Positions 14,895-21,054 of a stretch of DNA of 21,054 nt are shown one piece after another. The notes under the pieces are model-generated. The model was not told the origin of the DNA, searched no databases, and was given only the letters and a program-made list of their open reading frames with translations. Every line of letters starts with the position of its first letter. Position 1 is the first letter of the stretch. The DNA is taken from assembly GCA_040877875.1 (NCBI GenBank), contig JBBDNC010000104.1, positions 1-21,054 on the forward strand. The letters are read 5' to 3'. The translations under genes were made by a program, and so were the position numbers. This DNA is from JBBDNC01 sp040877875 (GTDB taxonomy: Bacteria; Bacteroidota; Rhodothermia; Balneolales; Balneolaceae).

Positions 14895-15878
14895 ATGAGT
14901 TCCGAAATATTGTCCCGAAATAAATTAACTGTATACTGGTCGGTAGCTCTGCTCATCCTGTCCTTATGGATTGTGGCTATGTATAGGTTGCAATGGTGGG
15001 AGATGTTCAACGAAACCTGGCCTTTATCCCTTACCATGATATTCGGGTCCTTTATCGCAGGTGCTACGGCTGAAGGCGGAGGAGCCGTAGCTTTTCCCGT
15101 CTTCACCAAAATGTTTGGCATCGACCCCGGCGAAGCGAAGATTTTTTCTTTCATGATCCAGTCGTTTGGGATGACGATGGCCGGCCTGGTGATTTATCTG
15201 AGGGGGATAAGGGTTCTTTGGAATGTGATAGGTACAGCCCTGTCATCAGGAATTGCCGGCCTTGCAGTTGGAGAGCTTTATATGACACTTCCCGACCCGT
15301 ATCCCAAACTTGTATTCACTATGACCGCAGGAGTTTTCGGAGCTTTCCTGGTCTTTAACAGGTGGTGGATCAACCTGGAACCGAGAGAGTCCTTGCGTAT
15401 GACCCGTTTGAACGTCAGCATTCCAATTATTCTTACGGGTTTCATTGGCGGGTTGATCTCTTCTGTAGTAGGAGTGGGCCTGGATATGATGATTTTTATC
15501 ATACTCACACTCCTATACGGTATCAATGAAAAAGTAAGCACCCCCACTACTGTGGTATTAATGGGATTGTTATCTGTAGCGGGGTTTATCTGGCACCTTC
15601 AAATATCCGGAGAAATTACCACTGAAATTTGGCGTTACTGGATGAGTTGTGTACCCGTCGTCATATTTGGTGCCCCCTTGGGAGCCTGGGCCTGTGACAA
15701 AATTAAAAGAGACCATCTGATTTGGCTATTGGTCTTTTTAATATCGATTGAACTGATCACGACCGTATGGCTGATTCCCCTCAACTGGACACAGGGGATG
15801 ATTCTGTTGATTACCCTTGTGGCAAGTGCCACAATCTATATGCTGATGCTCAAAGGCCGCAAGCCCTTTTTGGATTAA
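14895..15878 (+). CDS. TauE/SafE family sulfite or organosulfonate exporter
   Basis: This 327-residue membrane permease has the TauE/SafE internal duplication. The first half carries GSFIAGATAEGGGAVAFPVFTK and the second half GFIGGLISSVVGVGLDMMIF, each heading a group of hydrophobic helices; about eight to nine helices can be counted. Family members are proposed to carry sulfite, sulfoacetate or related anions across the inner membrane, with direction and substrate varying. An N-terminal extension of about 45 residues with an extra helix precedes the first repeat. It is divergent from the AI-2E gene and convergent with the asparaginase gene, and no sulfur-metabolism gene lies near, so the substrate cannot be inferred from context. 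Confidence 0.9.
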   Translation: MSSEILSRNKLTVYWSVALLILSLWIVAMYRLQWWEMFNETWPLSLTMIFGSFIAGATAEGGGAVAFPVFTKMFGIDPGEAKIFSFMIQSFGMTMAGLVIYLRGIRVLWNVIGTALSSGIAGLAVGELYMTLPDPYPKLVFTMTAGVFGAFLVFNRWWINLEPRESLRMTRLNVSIPIILTGFIGGLISSVVGVGLDMMIFIILTLLYGINEKVSTPTTVVLMGLLSVAGFIWHLQISGEITTEIWRYWMSCVPVVIFGAPLGAWACDKIKRDHLIWLLVFLISIELITTVWLIPLNWTQGMILLITLVASATIYMLMLKGRKPFLD

Positions 15879-15917
15879 AAGCCTCTGAAAATTTCTCTTC
15901 AAGCCGATTTGAGCCCG

Positions 15918-16880
15918 TCACAATTCATAAACCGAATCTTGCAGCTTCTCCCCCTCCTGATCTCTCACGGCAAAACTGAACCCATCCTGTAGCGCATAGG
16001 CGCCGATTTCTCCCTCCCGGCTCAATGCCAGAAATCCGGCTTGTAAATCCGTCCGGCCGGGATTATGTTTGATAATCCTTCGAACGGCCTCCCGGCACGC
16101 TTCTTGCGGCCGGTATCCCTGCCTCATCAGCTCCACAACCAAATGGCATCCTGCAACCCGGATGATCTCCTCACCGTGTCCGGTAGCTGTAGCGGCCCCG
16201 GCTTCATTGTCCACAAACAGGGCGGATCCGATCAGCGGAGAATCTCCGACCCGTCCATGCATCTTGAACGCCAGGCCGCTGGTCGAACAGGCCCCGGCAA
16301 GATTCCCCTCTGCATCCACTGCCAGCATTCCAATGGTATCGTGATTTTCAATATTCGGCATGAGCTTGTACTCAGACTCTTTCATCCATTCCTGCCAGGC
16401 TTTCCGGGAGTTATCCGTCAGCAGCTCCTCACGTTCAAATCCCTGATCCAAGGCAAACCGGAGGGCTCCTTCTCCAACGAGCATGATATGGGGAGACTCC
16501 TCCATCACCTTCCGGGCTACGGAAACCGGATGTTTGATCTGTTGGAGAAAAGCCACCGAGCCACAGCGGCCGTCTCCTTTCATAATACTGGCATCGAGAG
16601 TGACATGCCCCTCCCGGTCAGGAAAACCACCGTACCCGACTGACTGGTTCGAGGGGTCCGCCTCCGGAACGCGAACACCCGCCTCTACGGCATCCAGGGC
16701 AGAACCGCCCTCCTGCAAAATTTCCCAAGCCGCCCGGTTGGCCTCCACGCCAAAATTCCACGTAGAAATCACAACCGGGGTGGTTTTCAAAAGGGTTGGA
16801 GTTGAGTGAATATTCAGCCGGGTGACAGGGAGGAGTCCGCCGAAAGCAGCGGTTCTGAGAAAATTTTTTCGATTCATCAT
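15918..16880 (-). CDS. N4-(beta-N-acetylglucosaminyl)-L-asparaginase (glycosylasparaginase), Ntn hydrolase
   Basis: This 320-residue precursor cleaves the GlcNAc-Asn bond of glycoasparagines. It belongs to the self-processing Ntn hydrolases: NHDTIGM at 179-185 predicts cleavage before T182, which becomes the N-terminal nucleophile of the beta chain. Substrate and processing motifs GRVGDSPLIG (208-217) and TGHGE (232-236) are present, as in the Elizabethkingia enzyme. The N-terminus (NRKNFLRTAAFGG) looks like a Tat or Sec export signal, so it probably acts in the periplasm. Plain isoaspartyl peptidase is the nearest alternative, but the motif spacing and WNFGVEANRAAW favour glycosylasparaginase. 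It ends 37 bp from the TauE stop (convergent), and its start is divergent from the ABC-F gene. Confidence 0.93.
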   Translation of the reverse strand: MMNRKNFLRTAAFGGLLPVTRLNIHSTPTLLKTTPVVISTWNFGVEANRAAWEILQEGGSALDAVEAGVRVPEADPSNQSVGYGGFPDREGHVTLDASIMKGDGRCGSVAFLQQIKHPVSVARKVMEESPHIMLVGEGALRFALDQGFEREELLTDNSRKAWQEWMKESEYKLMPNIENHDTIGMLAVDAEGNLAGACSTSGLAFKMHGRVGDSPLIGSALFVDNEAGAATATGHGEEIIRVAGCHLVVELMRQGYRPQEACREAVRRIIKHNPGRTDLQAGFLALSREGEIGAYALQDGFSFAVRDQEGEKLQDSVYEL

Positions 16881-16963
16881 GGTGTTAGTATAACAGGTTC
16901 AGGATGATTTTGAATATCGAACAAACAATATTAAAAGTCGAACAGGGTTTGTATCATTCAACC

Positions 16964-18853
16964 ATGACCTATCTATCTACAGAAAACCTCTCCAAAAGCT
17001 TTGGGCCCGACATGCTGTTCGAAGGCTTGTCGTTCGGAATTTCCCGGGGCGACAAAACCGCCCTGATCGCCCGGAATGGAGCCGGTAAATCAACGTTACT
17101 GAGAATCCTGGCCGGCAAAGAACCGGCGGACGATGGGGAGGTAATGATCCGTAACGGGGTCCGGGTCGGAATCCTCGAACAGGAACCGGAACTGGATGAG
17201 AATCTGACCATCAACGAGTTTATTTCGCAGGGTAACTCGGAGATGCTGCAAATCGTCCGGGAATACGAAAGGGCTGCAGAGGCCCAGGCCAAGGACTTTA
17301 ATGCCGAGACACAGAAAGCCTTTGAGAAGGCCACTGCAGCTATGGACACTGCCGGAGCATGGGATTATGAGCAACGCCTGAAACAGATCCTGGGGATCTT
17401 AAATATCCACGAGCTGGATCAACCCATCGAGACCCTCTCCGGAGGCGAGCGAAAACGGGTAGCCCTTGCCTTTGTCCTGCTCGATAACCCCGGCCTTCTG
17501 ATCCTGGACGAGCCGACCAACCACCTCGATCTTGATATGATCGAGTGGCTGGAGTCGTATTTGAAGAGAGCGAATATAACCCTGTTGATGGTCACGCACG
17601 ACCGCTACTTTCTCGACCGGGTCTGTAATCACATCCTGGAGCTTGACGGGAGCGATCTCTACCACCACAAGGGAAATTACGAATATTTTCTGCAAAAAAG
17701 AGCCGAGCGCAAGGAAGTGGAACAAACGCAACGGGAAAAGGCCGGCCAGCTTCTGAAAAAAGAACTTGAATGGATGAGGCGGGGACCCAAGGCACGAACC
17801 ACCAAATCGAAATCCCGCATCAAGGATTTCTACAAAACCAAAAAGCAGGCCGAAGATCCGACGTCAGACCCCGAGCTCCAGCTCGACAGCAACATGGCTC
17901 GTTTGGGTAAAAAGATTGTCAACGTCAAACAGGTCTCCAAGCAATACAACGACCAGGTCATCCTGGAGGATTTCAGTTACTCGTTCAGCCGGGGGGAACG
18001 CATCGGGATCATCGGAAAAAACGGGGTTGGCAAGAGCACATTTCTAAAAATCCTGACCGGGCAGGAACCTGTCGATTCGGGTGAGGTGATCACGGGAGAG
18101 ACGATTGTATTCGGACACTATCGCCAGGAGGGAATTGACATCGATGAAGACCAGCGGGCCATCGATATTCTGAGGGAAGTAGCCGAAGTCATAGAACTTG
18201 CAGACGGCAAGAAGATCTCCGCCTCACAGTTTCTCGAACACTTCATGTTCACGTCCGATATGCAATATACTTTTGCCTCCAAGCTCAGTGGGGGTGAAAA
18301 ACGCCGCCTGGGGCTGATGATGACCCTGATTCAAAATCCCAATTTTCTGATTCTTGACGAACCCACCAACGACCTGGACCTGGTGACTCTCCAGAAGCTT
18401 GAAGAGTTCCTGTTGAACTTCGACGGGTGCCTGATTTTAGTCTCCCACGACCGATTCTTCATGGATAAGCTGGTCGACCACTATTTTGTCTTCGAAGGAG
18501 ACGGACAGATCCGGGACCACCACGGGACGTACGATGAGTACCGGCAGATGAAAGCCGAAGAAGAGCTGGAGCGAAAACGTGAAAAACGGGCAAAAGAAAC
18601 ACCGGGCGAGACGAAACCGCCCCCCTCCAAACCCAATAAATCCCAAAAGGGCTTAACCTATGCCGAAGAGAAGGAAGCCCAAAAACTGGAAAAGGAAATC
18701 ACCCGGCTGGAAGAAGAGAAATCCAGGGTCGGGCAGGAGATGAACCGGATCGATCTGGATTACGAGGAACTACAAGAAAAATCCGTCAGATACGGAGAGC
18801 TCGAGGAACAGATTGAGGAAAAAACCATGCAGTGGCTGGAGCTTGCGGAATGA
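16964..18853 (+). CDS. uup: ABC-F family ATPase, Uup-like
   Basis: This is 629 residues from the ATG at 16964. The in-frame start at 16904 adds 20 residues that do not belong to the family, while MTYLSTENLSKSFG is a normal beginning. There are two ATPase domains in one chain without membrane helices. The first has ARNGAGKST (36-44, Ala for the first Gly of Walker A), LSGGERKR and LLILDEPTNHLD; the second has GKNGVGKST, LSGGEKRR and FLILDEPTNDLD. The linker includes ELEWMRRGPKARTTKSKSRI. A C-terminal coiled coil of about 65 residues (LTYAEEKEAQKLEKEITRLEE onward) is diagnostic of Uup. Uup acts at the ribosome and has DNA-binding and transposon-excision phenotypes in E. coli. Confidence 0.94.
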   Translation: MTYLSTENLSKSFGPDMLFEGLSFGISRGDKTALIARNGAGKSTLLRILAGKEPADDGEVMIRNGVRVGILEQEPELDENLTINEFISQGNSEMLQIVREYERAAEAQAKDFNAETQKAFEKATAAMDTAGAWDYEQRLKQILGILNIHELDQPIETLSGGERKRVALAFVLLDNPGLLILDEPTNHLDLDMIEWLESYLKRANITLLMVTHDRYFLDRVCNHILELDGSDLYHHKGNYEYFLQKRAERKEVEQTQREKAGQLLKKELEWMRRGPKARTTKSKSRIKDFYKTKKQAEDPTSDPELQLDSNMARLGKKIVNVKQVSKQYNDQVILEDFSYSFSRGERIGIIGKNGVGKSTFLKILTGQEPVDSGEVITGETIVFGHYRQEGIDIDEDQRAIDILREVAEVIELADGKKISASQFLEHFMFTSDMQYTFASKLSGGEKRRLGLMMTLIQNPNFLILDEPTNDLDLVTLQKLEEFLLNFDGCLILVSHDRFFMDKLVDHYFVFEGDGQIRDHHGTYDEYRQMKAEEELERKREKRAKETPGETKPPPSKPNKSQKGLTYAEEKEAQKLEKEITRLEEEKSRVGQEMNRIDLDYEELQEKSVRYGELEEQIEEKTMQWLELAE

Positions 18854-18866
18854 TTCCACAATACTA

Positions 18867-19147
18867 TTGTGCACTCCAATTCCTCCGGTGGTCAGGCTGC
18901 TCCTTGGCTGGTGGTTTCTCATCCTTATTGCCGGATGTGATGGAGAGCCGTCCGGTTCCCAGCCGGATCCTGCGCCCGATCCCAACCCAACTACCCCGGC
19001 TCAGGGGAGCATGGAACAATACCGATCTTTGACGGAGCGCATTTTGACATACAATCGCCTTATCAGGAAACCGGGGGGATACATCTCAACCGTGCAGGGG
19101 AAACAGGGTTCAACAATCCGCTCATGAATCTCTATTATGCACAATGA
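18867..19147 (+). pseudogene. Small lipoprotein gene, apparently frameshifted
   Basis: One frame opens with a lipoprotein signal, LLLGWWFLILIAGC, then a Pro/Asp-rich linker PDPAPDPNPTTPAQ. Possible starts are TTG 18867 or GTG 18888. After about 18990-19020 that frame turns unlikely (Arg-rich, stop at 19127). A neighbouring frame becomes protein-like there (IPIFDGAHFDIQSPYQETGG, then IHLNRAGETGFNNPLMNLYY) and ends at TGA 19147. The two halves together give about 90 residues. I cannot name the family; IHLNRAGE recalls the last block of SGNH hydrolases but that is weak. The start lies 14 bp after the ABC-F stop. The final 13 codons are repeated at 20798-20837, still as an open frame. Confidence 0.5.
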
Positions 19148-19245
19148 GAGGTCAAAACAAATGCGGCTTAACTCGTATCCTTCATTGCTCCCTTTCCGTC
19201 AGCAATTCATAAAGCCTCACGTTTAAAAACAGATTCTCCCGCCCT
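19101..19245. repeat. Direct repeat, left copy (3' ends of two convergent genes)
   Basis: This repeat matches about 20791-20936 with one 1-nt indel. The best-kept part, 19101-19160, has only a few mismatches; similarity weakens after about 19225. It contains the last codons of the small lipoprotein gene (plus strand) and of the fic remnant (minus strand). The two copies flank the DUF4143 gene. Confidence 0.8.
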
Positions 19246-19442
19246 ACCTGTTTGCTTTTCAGGATGCCGGCCTCCTCCAGTTCTCGCAGGTATTCGGCGG
19301 CGGTTTGACGCTTCACAATTCCGCGATCTACCAGGTGTTTCACCTTGCAGTAGGGTTGTTCAAACAGCAGCTCGATCAGTTCTTTCGAGTAGACCCGGCC
19401 CGGTAACTTCTCCCTGGCCAGTTTCACGGTTTCGTCGAGCAA
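19182..19442 (-). pseudogene. C-terminal remnant of a Fic-family protein
   Basis: The visible 86-residue frame (TTG at its left-most start) matches the C-terminal end of Fic/DOC proteins: KLAREKLPGRVYSKELIELLFEQPYCKVKHLVD, then a winged-helix VKRQTAAEYLRELEEAGIL and KSKQVGRENLFLNVRLYELL. The Fic core with HPFxxGNGR, which carries out AMP transfer, is absent here and upstream. The frame stays open to at least 19550 but yields no Fic-like sequence before about 19465, so the gene seems to have lost its catalytic part by internal deletion. Fic proteins of this class AMPylate targets and often carry such a C-terminal winged helix. Whether the fragment is expressed is unknown. Confidence 0.75.
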
Positions 19443-19460
19443 ACTCAGGATTTGTCCGAC

Positions 19461-19537
19461 ATGTCGATGAATTCGATAGGTTTCTATACTATGTCGAGAT
19501 ATACATAATTTATCGACATATCTAAAAAACCTGTCGA
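19461..19537. promoter_or_regulatory. Cluster of TGTCGA motifs, likely operator of the lost fic gene
   Basis: TGTCGA occurs four times in 77 bp, at 19462 (plus), 19492 (plus), 19513-19518 (inverted) and 19532 (plus). TATGTCGA (19490-19497) and TCGACATA (19513-19520) form a perfect 8-bp inverted repeat with 15 nt between. The group sits where a fic promoter would be relative to the remnant. A role as binding site for the Fic winged helix is inference. Confidence 0.4.
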
Positions 19538-19575
19538 TGGCCTGAGCACACTGTTCTTTCGATTTTGAAAAATAA

Positions 19576-19610
19576 TGTGTAAATTGAAAATATTAATTTC
19601 AATTTACACA
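19576..19610 (+). promoter_or_regulatory. Perfect 14-bp palindrome abutting the DUF4143 start codon
   Basis: TGTGTAAATTGAAA (19576-19589) and TTTCAATTTACACA (19597-19610) are exact reverse complements separated by 7 nt. The ATG is at 19612. It is AT-rich, more like a protein-binding operator than a terminator. In RNA it would still form a strong stem that covers the ribosome-binding region. Confidence 0.75.
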
Positions 19611-19611
19611 A

Positions 19612-20775
19612 ATGAAATCCTACTATCCAAGGATATTGGAAGAAACGGTCAGGAAATCCTTGACTCAAAATCCTGTAACCGCTGTATTAGGACCAAGGCA
19701 GTGCGGTAAATCTACCTTGGTTAAAAAGATAACAGAGGATAGAAAGGATGTGCTCTATCTGGACTTGGAACGTCCTTCAGACCTGATGAAGCTTGAAGAT
19801 CCCGAGTGGTTCTTGCAATCACAATCCGGGAAATTGGTCTGTCTGGACGAAATTCAGAAGAAACCTGAACTCTTCCCGGTACTCAGAAGCCTGATAGATG
19901 AAGACCGAAGACCCGGTGCCTTTCTCATTCTTGGATCTGCTTCGCGTGATTTGATCAGGCAAAGTTCGGAGTCGCTCGCCGGCAGAATCTCGTATAAAAA
20001 ATTATCGCCTTTTTTATGGGAAGAGATCCAATCTGAGATGGCCATTGAGCAATATCTCAACCTGGGAGGATTTCCACGTTCGGTGCTTGCCGGAAGTAAT
20101 GAAGCATCGTATGAATGGCGGGTTGATTTTATCTCCACTTTTTTAGAGCGGGATCTGTTGCAGTTTGCCGGGTTCTCATCCTCCACCATGAGACGGCTCT
20201 GGCAGATGCTTGCACACAGCAACGGACAAATCCTGAATTTGAGCAAGATCGGTGAATCGCTGGGGGTAAGCCACACCACGGTCAGAAACTATGTGGACCT
20301 GCTTGAGGGTACATTTATGGTAACTCAATTAGGTCCCTGGAGCGGCAATACTCTTAAGCGACTGGTTAAAACTCCAAAAGTCTATCTGACCGACACGGGA
20401 ATTGTAGCTGCGCTTTTGCAATTACAAAATTTCGAACAAATTGCAGGACATCCTGTTTTCGGGTCATTATGGGAGGCGGCTGTGTTGTTGAATGTAAGGG
20501 AACGATTTCCGGATGTGGATTTTTCATACTACCAGTCCAGCCATGGGCATGAAATCGATCTCCTGCTAACTCATCAAAACCTGACCATCGCCATCGAATG
20601 CAAGGCAACCGTAGCTCCTTCCCTGACCGAGGGGTTCTATAAAGCAGCAGCGGATGTGAAACCGGACAGAGTATTCATTGCATCTCCGGTTGACCATAGC
20701 TATTCAATGAAGAAAAACATCGAAGTCGTTTCGATATCCTCACTGATCAGGCATCTTCAAGAATTTGTGTTTTAG
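19612..20775 (+). CDS. AAA ATPase with DUF4143 domain
   Basis: This is 387 residues. The N-terminal P-loop domain has Walker A GPRQCGKST (27-35), a DLERPSD strand, Walker B LVCLDEIQ (75-82) and LILGSASRDL (105-114). A winged-helix stretch LSKIGESLGVSHTTVRNYVDLLE (210-232) follows. The C-terminal DUF4143 region holds HEIDLLL (313-319) and IECKA (328-332), spaced like a PD-(D/E)XK nuclease-type core. This is a large, widespread family in bacteria and archaea, often in variable copy number and near toxin-antitoxin or Fic genes; its function is not established. It appears intact, has no operon partner, and lies between two copies of a decayed direct repeat. Autoregulation through its winged helix on the upstream palindrome is a reasonable guess. 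Confidence 0.93.
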   Translation: MKSYYPRILEETVRKSLTQNPVTAVLGPRQCGKSTLVKKITEDRKDVLYLDLERPSDLMKLEDPEWFLQSQSGKLVCLDEIQKKPELFPVLRSLIDEDRRPGAFLILGSASRDLIRQSSESLAGRISYKKLSPFLWEEIQSEMAIEQYLNLGGFPRSVLAGSNEASYEWRVDFISTFLERDLLQFAGFSSSTMRRLWQMLAHSNGQILNLSKIGESLGVSHTTVRNYVDLLEGTFMVTQLGPWSGNTLKRLVKTPKVYLTDTGIVAALLQLQNFEQIAGHPVFGSLWEAAVLLNVRERFPDVDFSYYQSSHGHEIDLLLTHQNLTIAIECKATVAPSLTEGFYKAAADVKPDRVFIASPVDHSYSMKKNIEVVSISSLIRHLQEFVF

Positions 20776-20790
20776 TGATAAGATTTGTTC

Positions 20791-20936
20791 AAACCGGGTT
20801 CAACAATCCGCTCATGAATCTCGAATATGGGCGATGAGAGATCAAAACAAGGCCAACTGAATTCGAGCCCTCCGATTATTCCCTGTCCATCAGTATCTCA
20901 TAAAATCACACACTCAAGTACAAGTTATTCGATATT
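20791..20936. repeat. Direct repeat, right copy (3' ends of two convergent genes)
   Basis: This is the partner of 19101-19245. On the plus strand GFNNPLMNLEYGR plus TGA (20798-20837) matches GFNNPLMNLYYAQ plus TGA of the left copy, so most changes are codon-wise. On the minus strand the end of fic is recognisable but broken. Upstream (left) of 20791 the similarity stops abruptly, 16 bp after the DUF4143 stop. Confidence 0.8.
20876..20928 (-). pseudogene. Second, more decayed fic 3' remnant
   Basis: The minus-strand frame reads LYLSV, stop, FYEILMDRE, stop. It aligns with LFLNVRLYELLTEREQ of the left remnant. A TGA replaces the Arg codon and a TAA replaces the final Gln codon. Nothing Fic-like is visible beyond about 20930. 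The remaining 120 bp to the window end carry no gene I can support. Confidence 0.6.
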
Positions 20937-21054
20937 CATCGCTATAAACTTCTCAAACATCGGGGTTATCCGTACCTGGTCGGGATAAGCATCGGGGTGT
21001 TCCTGGTGAACGGGGAATTTCGATCGGATAAGGCACAAAAACGATAAACAGGAT

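Noticed and set aside
20907..21047. Short plus-strand open frame at the window end (ends near KAQKR)
   Set aside because: Looks protein-like in part, but it has no start codon in a sensible place, follows a stop, and cannot be assigned; perhaps a gene fragment.

Overview
The window looks like a chromosomal segment of a Bacteroidota-related bacterium, most likely the Balneolota/Rhodothermota side. The grounds are the protein flavour (LytR_C protein next to rsfS, LolA-like protein with FtsX permeases, an S23 four-helix-bundle gene), the weakness of Shine-Dalgarno signals, several TTG/GTG starts, and a -7 box of the TAnnTTTG type upstream of queA. The assignment is inference; no 16S rRNA is present.

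Left end (1-507): a minus-strand tRNA cluster, Thr(TGT) - Tyr(GTA) - Gly(TCC, cut by the window edge), with a decayed second copy of the tRNA-Tyr 3' half between Tyr and Gly. Next (776-3703) is a minus-strand housekeeping operon: queA (queuosine), ispD and ispF (MEP isoprenoid pathway) and a DedA-family membrane protein, tightly packed and driven by a recognisable promoter at 3780-3810. On the plus strand follow a secreted protein of unknown function, a membrane-anchored LytR_C-domain protein, rsfS, a small lipoprotein and a D-2-hydroxyacid dehydrogenase (4078-6905).

The centre (6969-13211, minus strand) is a putative trans-envelope transport operon, transcribed as LolA-like periplasmic protein, two FtsX-type permeases, LolD/MacB-type ATPase, outer-membrane barrel. 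It is unusual in two ways. The LolA-like gene is cut by a single in-frame amber codon. Three of its four gene junctions are filled by elements bounded by inverted repeats built from CAGTGTGTCAGTG. Two of these are about 200 bp, homologous to each other and non-coding. The third is about 510 bp and carries an S23 four-helix-bundle gene, the family known from intervening sequences of 23S rRNA genes. They resemble IVS elements living at mRNA gene junctions and are the best candidate for something undescribed here.

Downstream are an AI-2E/PerM family membrane protein (minus), a TauE/SafE permease (plus), a glycosylasparaginase-type Ntn hydrolase (minus) and a Uup-like ABC-F ATPase (plus). The right end (18860-21054) is a decayed accessory patch: a frameshifted small lipoprotein gene, the C-terminal remnant of a Fic protein with TGTCGA repeats beside it, and an intact DUF4143 ATPase with a perfect 14-bp palindrome just ahead of its ATG. 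A roughly 140-bp direct repeat flanks that gene, each copy holding the 3' ends of the lipoprotein gene and the fic gene facing each other.
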